From Pyrenophora tritici-repentis (taxonomy: Eukaryota; Ascomycota; Dothideomycetes; Pleosporales; Pleosporaceae): 64,000 nucleotides of DNA. Positions 27,241 to 39,525 of this stretch are shown in pieces; the stretch's first letter is position 1; every line of letters starts with the position of its first letter. The translations under genes were made by a program, and so were the position numbers. The stretch covers positions 1,364,001 to 1,428,000 of the forward strand of contig NC_089396.1 of the NCBI RefSeq assembly GCF_003171515.1, given 5' to 3'. Under the pieces are notes generated by a model. That model did not search any database and was not told where the DNA came from. It worked only from the letters and a program-made list of their open reading frames with translations.

Positions 27241-30200
27241 CCCCTCGTGGGTCAGCAATTAGTCTTTAATGGAACTATTTTATTATCGAACTACTCTTCT
27301 ACTCCACAACACGTCGAAATAATAGGTGACACTAGCTGTGCTTCTCTATTCCTCGATTCTTCTTATGCCCGCGCATATAAATATAAACTTATACCGCTTA
27401 ATAAACCCGCTACTCTCGAACTCACGGATAGCTCCTAAGTTATTAGCGTAACTTATATAGCTCGCGTTACAGTCTCCTTTAGTAACTATACAGAAGACGT
27501 TCTCGCTTATATAACTAAGCTCTTAGGTGTTTAGATAATCCTAGGCACCCCGTAGTTCTAGACCTATAAACTACAGGTTAACTAGACTAATATGTCCTTA
27601 ACATTCAGTTTAGAACATTGCCTCTACGAGTGTATACACGATTACCGTCCTTATCACGCCTAGAGCAGTCGCCACTAGAAGCGACCGCTCCTACAACCAC
27701 TAGATCCTTGCCAAAAAGTAGCGCGTTACCCTAAAGCCCCTCCTCTAATTAACGTCTCTTATATATCTAGCCGAGTAGCCGCTGCCGCTGTATGTAGGAA
27801 TAACGATATTAGCATCACCTCCTACGAAGAGATCTGTCGGCTCGCTGAGATGTCGGACGAGGAGTAGGAGGATACATAATTACTACGAAATGCCGGTGTT
27901 AAAGTGCTCCTTAAGGACTACGAGAAATTCTAAGATAAGATAGAATAACCTTACATGTCTAAGCAAGACATACTTAATAAACTTCTAAAAGTCCTCTATC
28001 ACTTATATTAAGGGTTTAATCTAAAGGAAGTAGATAAGATGCCTCCTTATCGCGGCAATCTAGACCACAAGATCGAACTTAAACCTAGCGATTCAGGACA
28101 ACCACCTACGCCCTCCTCACAACAGCTGCGCCCTATGTCCCGCGACAAGGCACGAGCTGTTAAGCTCTACGTTGATAATATAATTAAGAAGAGCTATGTC
28201 GAGCGCAGTACTTTAGTATAGGCTACCCCCCTCCTTATAGTCTGCAAGCCTAGTAGAGGCATTTAGATCTGCGTAGATTACTAGGGTCTTAACGCCCACA
28301 CTATTAGAACTTAAACGCCCTACCGCTTATTTAAGATATGCTAGCAAAGCTATTAAAATTAAAGTACTTTTCTAAGGTTAATATTATTGCTGCATTCAAC
28401 AAGATACGGATTAAAGAAGAGCACAAGCACCTCTCTGCCTTTATCACTCCCTATAGGCTATACTAGTATGCGGTGATGCCCTTTAGGATGTGTAATAGCC
28501 CAGGGACTTTCTAAGCCTACATTAACGACGTCCTTTACGAGTACCTCGACGAATTCTGCATAGCGTACCTAGACAACGTTATTATCTTTAGCGAAACTAT
28601 GCAGCAACACGAGGACTATTTAGTCCGCGTAGTCTCACAACTAGCGGCCGCTAGTCTTCCTATAGATATACTTAAGTCCGAGTTTACACAGACGGAAGTA
28701 AAGTTCTTTAGACTTATTATCACCACTAATAGCATTAAAATAGACCTAGACAAAGTTAGCGCAATCTAGGACTAGAAGCTCCCGCAATCCCTTAAGGATG
28801 TATAGGCTTTCCTAGGCTTTGCAAACTTCTATAGGTGCTTTATCTATAGATTCTTTAACGTTGCGAAACTACTTACCTATTTAACCTAAGGAGACCCTAA
28901 GCTGTTCTATATAAACCCTAAAGCTAAGCGGTCTTTCTAAGCATTAAAGAAAGCCTTCTACAGCGACGTAGTACTCGCCCACTTCGACCCCGACCTTAAG
29001 AGTATCCTAGAGTCCGACGCCTCCGACTACGTCTACGCGGCGGTCCTGTCGCAAGTCCAAAGCGACGGCACAGTCCGCCTAGTAGCGCACCTGTCAAAGA
29101 AGATGACACCTACTAAATGCAACTACGAGATCTACGACAAGGAACTCCTCGCGATAGTACGAGCCTTTAAGGAGTGGAGGCCTGAGCTCGCTAGCGTTCC
29201 TAATTTAGTAGAGGTACTTACTAATTATCGAGGCCTAGAGTTCTTCTGCACTAAGAGGAACCTAAACCGCTGCTAAGCCTAATAGGCTAAGTTCTTAGAA
29301 GAGTTCGACTTTAAGATCTACTACAGGTCTAGTAAACAGGGTACAAAACCTAACAGTCTAACACGCCGTACTAGAGACCTACTAGACAAGATCACTAATA
29401 ATCGCATCTAACACTAATGTTAAACTATCCTAGGTGAACATCGCTAAGATAGAGGTAGCTATGCGGCGATACGTCTCGCTAGACTCTACATAGGCGACAA
29501 CACCTGCGACCTTAGGTTAATTCTTACTCTCCTCTAAGAAATAGGAGAAGGCGCGACGCTATCTTACGCTACCCCGGTTATTAGACTAGCCCGTTTCTCC
29601 CTCTAGGGTAGCCTAGATCTATACAATAACATCGTCGGAGCTAACGAGCAGCCTCTCGATAAAGTCACCTACGAACTCTGCCTTAGCGACTAGCGTCTCA
29701 CCGATATTAAGAGGGCGTTAGAAAACGGAGACCGTTGGATCCCGCACTACCTTATTATAGAAGGCATACGCCTTAAACTAAGTAACTTAGAGGTAAGCGA
29801 CGATAGTAAGCTGTTTATTAGTAATAGTCGCCTAGTTACGCTGTTTAGCGAGAAGCTCTGCACCCGCATTATAAAGCACTTCTACGACAGCCTCCCTAGC
29901 GGCCACGGTGGCTGTACTACTACGTATAAACAAGTTAGCACCTAGTACTATTAGCAAGGCATAACTAACACGATTGCTTAGTTCACGAACAACTATATAA
30001 CCTGTAAGCGGTCTAAGATAAACCGCACTGCTAAGTATAGACTACTGCACCCCCCCCTTATACCTACTTAGTATTAGGATAATATATTAATCGACTTTAT
30101 TACACCGCTGCCTAAATTAAGTTAGTGTAGCTACTCCTACCGCCACATTATAGTAGTAGTAGACTAACTATCTAAGATAAATAAATTCATCGCTATAGAA

Positions 30201-31290
30201 AACCTAGAGGTCCTCACTGTCGTTGACAAGTTTATAGAGTACATATAGAAAGAGGAAGGATACCCTCGCACTATAGTGTCTAATAGGAGACGGCAATTTA
30301 CGTCGCACTTTTAGAACCGCCTGTGCAAGAGAGTTAATACTCGCCCTAAGCTCTCTACAGCCTATTACCTAGAGACCGATGGATAGACAGAGAACGCGAA
30401 TGCGGACCTTAAGCATTACCTAAGGTCGTACGTTAATTACCTCTAGACTAATTAGGCGCAGCTATTACTATTAGCTAAGTTTAAAGCTAACTTAGCGATA
30501 AGCTCTATAATAGGCTTAAGTCTATTTCTCGCTACTAAGGGCCGCCAGCCGAGATCTAGTCTAGAACCCACACATAACTATTAACCACTTAATTCTACAC
30601 CTACTGTCGCACAACAGCAGCGCAACGCCGACGCGCTCGCACAACGTATTAACACTACCTGCACCTTCCTGCGATAGCAGATCCTATAGAGCTAAGACAA
30701 GATAAAGGAGTTTGTAGATGCGAACTAGTCCCCTGCACTAAGATTTGCTATTAGCGACTAGGTAATGCTAAACGCAAAGAATATTAAGACTAAGCGACTA
30801 GTTAAATCGCTTAACTATAAGAATATAGAACTATACTAGATTACGTAGTTTATTAACAATATAGCTTACGAATTAGACCTGCCGCCGCAGCTTAAAGCTG
30901 TCTTTCCCGCTTTCTACCTATAGCTCCTACAAGCCTACGAAGACAACGCGCTGCTAGACTAGCCCTAAGCGGCTAATACTGCACCCCTAGAAGTCTATCT
31001 TGACAACGACGGCCACATCGAATACATCGTATCCTAGGTTCTTGACTCTCGCATACGACGCAACTTTATTAATCCCTACACTAGCTAGTAAGGCCTTCTA
31101 TAATACAAGGTAGAATAGGTTAGAGATAATTAATTAGAGCCATGGTAGGCCTATACTAACCTGCGAGGCTGCAAGGACTCAGTGCAGGACTATTATAACC
31201 GCAATCCTAGCAAACCTAGACTACACATCACATTCTACGACTACGATAACGACGGCGTCCTCGTGGCCCTAGTAGGCTTTTAAGGGATTG
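27241..31290 (+). pseudogene. pol: gypsy-B pol (decayed)
   Basis: Protease-like segment at 27247-27438 (IIGDTSCASLFLDSS). RT from about 28030 (YRGNLDHKIELKPSDSGQPP, CVDY, then the AYLDN remnant of YLDD near 28565). RNase H at about 29005 (ESDASDYVYAAVLSQVQSDG, NYEIYDKELLAIVRAFKEW). Integrase at about 29870-30560. A degraded chromodomain lies near 31020-31250 (HIEYIVS.VLDSRIRR). The VKLYVDN..YVERSTL register and DKELLAI motif identify Ty3/gypsy. Many nonsense codons. Confidence 0.82.
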
Positions 31291-31572
31291 CTGGCATCTT
31301 GTGAGTGGTTTTAACAGGTATCCTTATAAAGAGGCACCTATTGTTCACCTTGTTGTTCGCGCTTAAGCGGAACTTTGAGCGCTTTAGGGGGGGGGACGTG
31401 TCACGGATTCGTGACGTGAGCGTTCCGTCTCGGAACCGTTCCGACGCATGGACCACTTAATGGACCATGCTCCCAGGTACATATTCGCTCCTACGCTCCT
31501 TACGAGCTCTCTACTGCAATAACTTTGTTACTCCACATACATCAATTGTCTGACTATTGTGAGACCCTTGCA

Positions 31573-31875
31573 ATAACTTTTTATATACAGTAAAATAACT
31601 TCTAATTTAAAAGCTATATAGATCTATACGTATTTAATAGGATATTAGAATCTTAGCTAAAAAGATCCTATATATAAGAAGTAATTTAGTACATTTTTAT
31701 CTAGCTTACTAACAGAGATATAGCCCGCGATATCTTAATAGGTGTTTAGGGAGCTATCCAGATAGGAAGAAGATCTAAGTTACACATAACTGGATATCTT
31801 TAGGACTCTATAACATTTGCAAATACACTTTATATACGAGAAGTACTTGTACCTATTATTAAACCTCTATTTAAA
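31573..31875 (+). mobile_element. Tc1 relic 2, right part, rearranged
   Basis: After the gypsy-B duplication, about 20 bp continue in the orientation of the left arm (ATAACTTTTTATATACAGTA). Then the sequence switches to the other orientation: AATAACTTCTAATTT... matches 40868ff of the full Tc1 copy, followed by transposase sequence like 40148-40335. Homology ends near 31875. This is a fold-back rearrangement of a Tc1 copy. Confidence 0.65.
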
Positions 31876-33214
31876 CGTGGTACCAGCTCAGTAGGAAGAT
31901 GTGCGAGTATCGTCCTCTTCAGGGTTGTCTGCGCCTAGGGATACGCCTGCGTGATGTCACGAAGCTCGATGTTCATTCCGCGTTGTACCATCTCGGGCGC
32001 CAGCGACATGATCAGGCGCTGGCTGCATCGCTGGATGGTTGGAGATTGCGTTAGGATAGCCTCTTTGCCGTGGTCCTGGTAGCCTTAGATAACCAGGCGG
32101 GATTTCTCATAGGGCTTGGTTGTCTTTCCCTTGACCTTACGTACTAGGCGTGACTTGAAGATGCTATGCCTGTCGTGCACGACTAGGTCAAACAGTTTAA
32201 AGCTGAACACTCCACGAACTTGATCCTAGCCCTAGGCGGGCGGCGTTGCTTGCGCAACTAGACTGCCTGTGTACTTTTCGCCAGCGTTAGCGGTGCAGTG
32301 GTTGGTAATTTAATTGCTAGTGGTAGTTTCAACGATTCAACCGCCTGTAAGGGAAAGGTAGAAGGTTGCTGCTTGTCTAAGGGCAGAGGCTTAACAAACT
32401 AAGAGTCTTAGACAATTAGCTCTAGCTTCGTCTTGCGGGCTGTCTCTAGAGTGCTGCTAAAGCTTGCTGTGTCCGCAGATAAATCGGCAGCGTCTACTGC
32501 GCGAGTTGTAATACCCTTGCATTCTTCTAGAGTTGTTAGTGCGCGCTTAATTGTTTCCGTACGTAGCTCTGCTAGTTGTAGGCTAACCTAGGCACAGGTG
32601 TAGGTCTAATCTTAGGTGTGAATTTGCTGTTTCTCCATCTTCCGATCTCTTGCTATTGCGAAGGCTTAGCTCTGGGCCTAACTTGCTGTCCCTACGTTCG
32701 TAGGTTGTACTAATCCTGCAGCACGTTGTCCTAGTAGTAGCCGCTGTAAGAGCATGTATGCGGCTAACCGCTTGTCAAATACAGTGCGCCGGAATTAGTC
32801 TTCCAGCCACTGCGGACAATCCTCGCTATTCAGCAATCCTAAGACGGCTTCTATTGGAGGCATATTAGCACGACCGGTGTACACGCCTTTAAAGCGGAGG
32901 ATCCGCTTTAGCTCCTTCGTGTAGATCGTATGCGCACGCATAAACATAGCTTCTGTCCATCCTTGAAAATCCTGCCAAAACTCACCAAAGAGCTCTGCAT
33001 CTGCTGTGGGCCGGTCTGTGTAGTCCGCGATCGCGCGCGCCATGTACGTCGTCGCTGCGGTTGCGTCCACCTCGTCGTCTGGGGCTTTCACATCCTCGTC
33101 CCACAGTTCTGGGTCGATAAAGCGCCAATCTCTTGCGTTTAGATTAGTGGTTCCTAGCAGCTCCTCTCGTGTGAGCTTGCAGCGGCCACCATTGCTGCTG
33201 CTTGTATCGTTCAC
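31876..33214 (-). pseudogene. gypsy-G1 gag relic
   Basis: Minus strand. The best-preserved part, 33214-32795 (139 codons from a GTG), contains GTTNLNARDWRFIDPELWD, ARAIADYTDRPTADAELF, and KRILRFKGVYTGR. It is clearly homologous to the N-terminal part of the open gag at 62967 (WHHIDPEIWED, ARAIADYTDRPTADEELF, KRILRFKGVYTGR). A stop follows LLNSEDCPQWLED, and downstream, to 31876, the reading is broken by occasional stops though GC content stays high, so RIP is lighter here. Confidence 0.7.
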
Positions 33215-33580
33215 TATTTTGTTGTTGTTTTTGGCGCGTGCCGTGCCGGCTGTGTTCGCCGGGGATGCGTCGGTAGTCGTGGGTTGTTGACGTGTGCCTT
33301 GCTGGCTGCGTTCGCCAGGGACTCGTCGGTGGTCGTGGGTTGTACACGGGTCAATGGCGCGACCAAGTGGGGGTCGGTGCGTGTATGGACTGCGTCTGGG
33401 AACGCTCTGATACAGCTATAACGGTCGGTCTCGGGCAGGGGGAGACGCCTGATACAGCTAACAGTGAGCTTAGCACAGATAACTCCGCCGCTAATATAGG
33501 CGATCTAGGGAACGCGCGGGGTTATAGGATCTGTCTCTTCTAACCTAACTGTCTGTGACTGCCATGCAATCACTAATCAG

Positions 33581-33773
33581 TGTTGGTAGGCCTTGTACGA
33601 TCGTACGGGTGAATAACAACGAGGTTCTTCTGGTGACTGGTATTTGTATTCGTATTCTGATTGTCTACGAACATAGCTGCTACAAAGGTACACCTAAGCT
33701 CTGCGCAAGGTGGGCCGAAGTCGGGCCGAAGTGTCAAGCAGCCGACGCCTCTACCGATACTCACGATCCGACA
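33581..33773 (-). repeat. 5' LTR of gypsy-G1
   Basis: On the plus strand runs from TGTTGGTAGGCC to GATCCGACA, 193 bp, a diverged copy of the LTRs at 37766-37962 and 62407-62603. It lies just upstream (minus sense) of the gag relic. 33215-33580 is leader sequence including GCGTCGGTAGTCGTGGGTTG repeats near 33270 and 33320. Confidence 0.75.
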
Positions 33774-34544
33774 ATAAGTTATATTATACCGAAGCTTTAA
33801 AAGCTATAATTACCTATATGATTCTTAATTAAGTCTTCCCTTAGACATTATAATTAAAGACTTTACCTAAAAAATCTTCTTTAATAATTAGAGTAAACTA
33901 CTTATTTAATTATCCCGTTAGAAAATTAAACAGATCCTACGAGACTTAATATAATAGTTAGGGGGATCGCTTTTTTAGTCTCTAAGAGATCACCTATATA
34001 GTATAAGTAGTAGTATATTACTTATACTCTAGCTGTTAGGTGCCTTTAATCTTAACATTCTAGACAGCTTAGGCGAGTGCCAATAAAGCTTTCTAACCTA
34101 GGTAGCCTAATCTTTAATACTACAAAAACTTATCATTTAATCGAAGTTTTAGCTAAGCTAATTATCTTACACTATTCATTAATAGTAGAATAGAAGAATA
34201 ATAGGATAATTTATATTTAATAAAGACAAGGTTATAGGTAACGTAAAGCTTTCTAAGGATAATGCTATACTCTATGTCTCTAGAACGGATAGTCTAATTA
34301 TAACTAGTGTACTAGAATCTAACCTTCATTAGTAAGGCTTTAGAAATAATGTTGATATAAAATTCTTTAATAACTATAATATTCTTAAGTAGTAAGTCCT
34401 ATAGACTATCTAGTCTATTGAAGAAATCTTTAAATCGTTAATTACCTACCCCTAAGACTAGTAAAGATTAAGTACTAGCCTTAACTATTAGGTAGTCTAA
34501 GCACTTCTTATAAGTTCCTAAGACTAATGTTCTAATTATTAGTA

Positions 34545-36397
34545 ACATGTTTTATAAGCGAGCCGCCAGTACAAGCGAGCCGCCACCTAACCAAACTTTT
34601 GCAACTTCAAAGCGACGCATCTCAACAACGCGATAATACTATTGCTAGATATTGATACAGTAGATTACTCTATATTAATAGTATTAGTGTTGCATGTGCG
34701 TGAGTTGTGCCCAGTCTCCTTGCACCTAGTGCAGCGCCTTTGAGCCCGCTGGCTGACGCCTGATCGCGCTCCTCCTTGACGCTCTTCATGAGCAATCTGC
34801 TGGTCAGCCTCATTTTGAGCCAGTATATCCTCTCCAGCTCCCTTTGTGAGTACTCCATGCTTCTGTATACGCCTTTTAGAGCGCTGCCTACGCGCTGAGG
34901 CTGCGCTGTTGGCCTTCTCAAGACTAGAGATCCGATCGCGCATCAGCTCAGCAGAGAGCATCATCACCTCAGCGCCCTTCTTTAGCTGGTCAATCGCCTC
35001 AATGATCGAAGCTAGTAATAAGCTCTTATGCTGGCGCACGCGCTTACATATAAGGCTTGACTAAGCCTCAAGCTCACGCGCGTTGCTTGGTGTTTGAGCT
35101 ACCCAGGGAGCCTCTGGTAGAGCAGCTGCTAGAGGAGTAGGTGTACGCAGCTGTACATCTACCTTTGATAGAACAGCCTCTGGTTGTAGAGGAACAAGGC
35201 CTGCGCCGCGGAAGGCTGAGCAGATGTTGGCTGGCGTGAACGCTCGATCAAACGCAGCCTTAAACGCTGGCAGAAACTCTAGCTTAGTGATGTGGTTGAT
35301 GTGGTTGCGCATGAGGCTCTCCACCTCACGGCTGTACGCGCGCTTCAATGGCGAGAAGCAGCTAACATCAAGTGGCTGGAGTAGGTGAGATGAGTGAGGA
35401 GGCATACAGAGCGTATGGATATTGTTCTCCTTGCAGAGCTCCTGGAACTCTAGAGACTAGTGGCTCCTATGGCCATCAATAATAAGCAGGCGACGCGCGC
35501 CTATAGTACGAGCCTGCGTGTGAGCGTTGAAGTGCTTTAGCCACTCAACTCCAAGCTCATTATTCGTCCAGCCATTGTCGCTGACTGCGATCGCCCAGTC
35601 GCGTGGGATATCCTCCTCATACCAGGCTGATAGGTAGTACTAGCCAGCGAAGATAAGGAATAGTGGCACTGACCAGCCACCAGCGCTGATGGCAGCGATC
35701 AGCGTTACCCACTCGCGATTGCCTGGCTGAATACTCTTTGGCCTGCCTCTTCTCTCTGATCCTGTTATAACCAGCTGCGTTGTAATCTTGCCCATTATAA
35801 AGCCAGCTTCATCAAAGTTGTATGTGTCCTCATCGCAGATACCAAGCTCAGTCTTTGTCTCTTCTACTAGCTTAAACCAGCGTTGGATAAGGGCTGGATT
35901 CTCACAGAGAGCTCTCTGCCTATCGTACGCTCGGTTGAAACACGTCCGAAGGCTATCTGTACGCTTGACAAAGTTGCGCGGCCAGTAGATGCCAACCAGG
36001 CTAGCGCCGCGTGCAGCCATCAGCTTATCAGCCATATCTCGTACATCAACGTAGGTAGGCCCAAATCCACGTAGATCTAGGTGAAGGATATGGCTGATAA
36101 TCACCTCCTCTTCTCTCTGGGTAAGCTTCCTTGAGTTGGGCTGGCAATCGCGTCGTGCAGGTATACCAGCGCGTCGGTTACGTAGTGTCGTACGTGGGAC
36201 CTTATATATAGCTGCAGCAGTAGAAGCACTATTAATTTGATGCGCATTAATAGAAGAGATAGCAAGCTGTATATCTACTTCATTTGAAGCTAATTGAGGC
36301 GCGCTGCGTAGAGCCATTGTATGTTAAGATAGGAGAGGTGTAGAAAGTTGGTTAGGTGGCGGCTCGCTTGTACTGGCGGCTCGCTTATCAAACATGT
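34545..36397 (-). mobile_element. Fot1/pogo-type DNA transposon, copy 2 (broken)
   Basis: 1,853 bp between TA duplications (34543-34544 / 36398-36399). Comparison with the uninserted sequence near 48775-48790 confirms the boundaries. Terminal repeats begin ACATGTTT and carry two AAGCGAGCCGCCA boxes with a 17-bp period. The internal transposase has three stops. Confidence 0.88.
34665..36317 (-). pseudogene. pogo copy 2 transposase, three nonsense mutations
   Basis: Starts at the ATG at 36317 (MALRSAPQLASNEVDIQLAI) and parallels the intact transposase at 41079-42728. Stops: at about 35640 (after LIFAG, Gln in the intact copy), about 35460 (RSH-stop-SLEF, Gln), and about 35058 (ELEA-stop, Gln). 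All three are Gln codons turned to TAG, consistent with light RIP. The C-terminal zinc-knuckle RCTRCKETGHNSRTC is retained. The N-terminal 40 residues differ more from copy 1 than the rest. Confidence 0.88.
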
Positions 36398-37765
36398 TAA
36401 GGTAGAGCGCGCTACCGCCGTCGAAGATCGTGCTATAGGAAAATAGGTAACCACTATAGTGAAGGTTAAAGATAGTATTACTTAGATTCCTTAAAGTGCG
36501 AGGATTAATATTATAAGCTATAATAGTGTTTATAGTCTTAGACTTCTTAGACGTTTACTAAGTAGAATTAGTCCTCTATTTAGCTTATTTTAGCTACATA
36601 AGTAGCGTTAAAAACTTAGAGCTATAAAGCCTTTAGTTAATTATCCTAGTATTTACATTAGATAGATAGATTAGAGTAAGTTGAAGATTAGAATTTCTAG
36701 TAATTACTTATTACAGCCTATAGTATTTAATAGCCTCCTAATAATAGGATAGCTTACTAGGTTTGCATAGATAATACTTCTATAGTCCTCTAGTTAATTC
36801 TCTAGAATTTCCTCCGCTTAAAGCAGATTTACTACTAATTATAGAGAATAATTTAGTTAATCTACAGTTTCTGCTAGACGCTTCGTGCTCTTATATAGTT
36901 AATTAAACACTCTAGCTATATTATTAAGGCTTATAGTTAGCTAACCTATAGCTAACGCAGTTGTGATTACTTATTATAAATTGCGTGCCTAGTTAAGAGC
37001 AATCTTTGCCGCTAACGTATCTAGAAAGTTAGTAATAGCGAGATTACTCTTAACTTTATAAAGTTTAAACGCTTAAGCTTTTGTATAGAGAGCCTGCTAA
37101 TCCTTAAACTACTTATCTATATTAGATTAACTAGTTTTAACCTTCTCTAAGTAAGCCCTATATTAGATGCGTAGGAGGTTCTTAGTGTTTAAATCTAATA
37201 GTAAGAGACGCTTCTTAAGCTCCCTAACTATAGCCTATAGAGTAGAAGTTCCGCAAAGGAGTTATGTAGTAATTAGTAGGAGCGATTTCCAGAAAACTAT
37301 ATAATTAATCTACTTATTAATATTCGCTATGTTTAAAGACTTCTTAACCTACTAGTTATATAGGACTTTATAGACGCGAGTATTCTCTTTATAATTTTTA
37401 ATAGCAAGCTAGTAGGCTGCCTTCTTATAATTATACTCCTTAAAAGAAACCTAGTATTTAGGCGTTGGCTTTAAGGTAGGCGAGGTAGGCTTAACTAGCT
37501 TAGGTAGAATAGCTAGATAGAATAGCTTAAGGGATTTAATCGCTAGCATAAGAGTGTTAACATCTAGGTTAATATATTCCTAGACTCCGCGATCGCGCGA
37601 ATGTTTCTTAAGTAGCGGGAACTATAGGTGCTAGTCCTTGTAGGCGTATAGGATAATATTAGGTACTAGGATTAAAGGGTCGTAATCTATAATAGTCCCC
37701 TTTGTCTTAGGATTAAGTAATAGACTTAACGAGAACGGAAGTAATAAATAGAGAGAGATGAATAG

Positions 37766-37962
37766 TGTTGGAAGGCCTTGTACGATCGTACGGTGAATAA
37801 CAGTAACTAAGGTAATCTTGTGTATTGGTATTCCGGTGTATGATGATTCTACGAATGTGGGGGCTACGAAGGTATACATAACGTTGGGTCCGAGTTGGGC
37901 CGAAGTAGGATCGAGGCGGTACATTGGGCCTCATTAGGCGACACACCGTGTGTATGCCGACA
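37766..37962 (-). repeat. Solo LTR of the gypsy-G family
   Basis: 197 bp, on the plus strand TGTTGGAAGGCC...TATGCCGACA, flanked by AATAG on both sides (37761-37765 / 37963-37967). Close to the reverse complement of 62407-62603. Confidence 0.9.
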
Positions 37963-37983
37963 AATAGAGTAATGATCTAATTG

Positions 37984-38248
37984 TGTAACTAACGTAAAAA
38001 CGGTGCGTAGGGAGAATGAATACTGCGATCTTAAAACGCTGGGCTTATAACTGTAATAGTTGGGATAACACTAATTGGATTCGTTTAAAAGTGGGATCAT
38101 TAAATTACTCTAAGGATTAGAAAGATTAGACGGCTAGTCCAGTATTTATACATGATGGACTAGTCCCTTGGCACGGATCCGGAGTCTCAAAGACTCGATC
38201 CGATCACGTGATTATCCGACGTCTAACATCAAGTCCATTTCCGCGACA
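37984..38248 (-). repeat. Shared LTR of Copia-6a (5') and Copia-6b (3')
   Basis: Plus strand TGTAACTAACG...TTTCCGCGACA, 265 bp, homologous to 50168-50429. To its left lies the 6a leader and gag; to its right, once the gypsy solo LTR is removed, reads CACCCCCTAGTCC, i.e. a polypurine tract AGGGGGTG in minus sense, the expected end of an internal region. Confidence 0.72.
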
Positions 38249-38251
38249 CAC

Positions 38252-38669
38252 TGTGAAGATCGTCCGAAGATGATCTTGGGTTGGTTCTCGGGGATAGAGT
38301 GATGCGATGGACACGAGGGTGTATAGCACGATTGGTAGATCGATGTAATATACGGGGAGTTAAGAATTAAGTACTAATCCTTGGATTTCGAAGTTGAACA
38401 CAATAAGCTATAGGAGCTCATTGCCTAATGCTATATACCTATGGTGCTCGCTGTCCTCGCTCAGAGGAGTCCGAGGATTCCTCGGTGGCTGACGCGCGAG
38501 GAGTATTCCTCGGTGGCGTATGTACGAGGAGTGTGCCAAGACCTTTCCTCGTGCATGCCAAGCCGAGGAGGTCACGTGATTAAGTTCCCGTGTCACATAT
38601 GGAGGGGTCAGCTATCCCGCCGACGCTCCTTAACTTAACCGCCGTGCCCCTTCCCACAGGTTCGTAACA
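38252..38669 (-). repeat. Solo LTR of the gypsy-A family
   Basis: 418 bp, same length and nearly the same sequence as the intact gypsy-A LTRs, with a handful of C/T and G/A differences (for example GAGGAGTATTCC for GAGGAGTACTCC). Flanked by CACAC (38247-38251 / 38670-38674). Confidence 0.92.
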
Positions 38670-38674
38670 CACAC

Positions 38675-39068
38675 CCCCTAGTCCGACGCTGTCTCAAAAA
38701 GTCGGACTGCTATTCGCATGAGTCGGATCACTCATCGTGGTGCCCCTCTATCTTTTTAATCCTCTGTAAGTCCGCCACTAACCGGCGCGCCCCTCTATAG
38801 GCATAATAGCTGCTCCTCTAGTCGCTCTCAACTATCACACCTTGTTCCTTCGAGCTTTTTCAAAAAAAATATGCCTGCTATATAATTATAAGTTCTCCTT
38901 TCTGTTCCTATAAAATGCTCGAAAAATAAGTGTTCGCAGCTAGTTTGTGCGGCTGCTCAATTCCTTCTAGTAGCTTTGACTACTCTCTTAAAATTGATCG
39001 ATCGCTAACTATATAGCGGTCCAAAAAGTCGTCCTAGACAGGCTATATTGTCCTAGACCTTCTGCTCC
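38675..39068. other. Copia-6b 3' internal region, no clear coding
   Basis: About 400 bp between the shared LTR and the Tc1 insertion; it continues at 43031-43432. It contains AGTCCGAC...GTCGGACT inverted repeats near 38680-38706. I see no ORF or RNA gene. Confidence 0.4.
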
Positions 39069-39525
39069 TACAGTCGGGTGACAAAAAGAAAGAGACTTTT
39101 TAAAAGTTAACTTTTTCTAAGCTCTATATCTAAAGAACTAGACTACCTAGACTAATACATCTTGATTTTTTAGAAAGTTAAGAACCTTCTCGTTAGGTAA
39201 GGTTACTATAAGATATACTTAGTAGGCAAAATAAAGCTAATCTAAGGCAGTAAAAGTAGAGTTCAAAAAGAGCTAGAAGAGAGTTAGGTATAACTTTTTA
39301 CTGAGCGTATGAAAATTTCTAAAAAAAGTTCCTAAGATACTAGCTTATATAAGCATTACACAAGCAAATCTCTTTCTAAGCTTTCTTATCTAGTTAATTC
39401 TAAAAACGAAGAATAAAGAAAAGTACGCTAAAAAAGTACGCTAGAATTACGTAATAATCTACTAGTGTTATTCTATATATCTTTCTCTTTCTACTTCCAA
39501 ATTTTCTCATCTCTATTATCTCTCT

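Larger units (their letters stand above)
24237..31572 (+). mobile_element. RIP-decayed Ty3/gypsy element (gypsy-B), structurally complete
   Basis: LTRs of 174 bp at 24237-24410 and 31399-31572 (TGTCACGG...CCCTT(A/G)CA) flanked by the target duplication ATAAC (24232-24236 / 31573-31577). Internal order gag, protease, RT, RNase H, integrase, chromodomain is legible through dozens of RIP stops. A G-rich polypurine tract (31386-31398) precedes the 3' LTR. CpG sites are well preserved while CpA is depleted, which argues for RIP rather than simple CpG deamination. Confidence 0.88.
33797..37983 (-). pseudogene. Copia-6a gag region, RIP-decayed, with insertions
   Basis: Minus-strand copy of the gag-containing segment 48026-50167; the two align throughout after removing a pogo element (34545-36397) and a solo LTR (37766-37962). 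Coding remains are of copia-type gag (see Copia-6b). The left end is lost at the gypsy-G1 LTR. RIP is heavier here than in 6b. Confidence 0.78.

Noticed and set aside
33042..33543. Plus-strand ORFs of 70-83 codons over the gypsy-G1 leader and gag
   Set aside because: Low-complexity shadows of the minus-strand gag and leader; no domain.
34846..36074. Plus-strand ORFs over pogo copy 2 (and 41260-41478 over copy 1)
   Set aside because: Mirror frames of the transposase; the intact copy shows the coding strand is minus.
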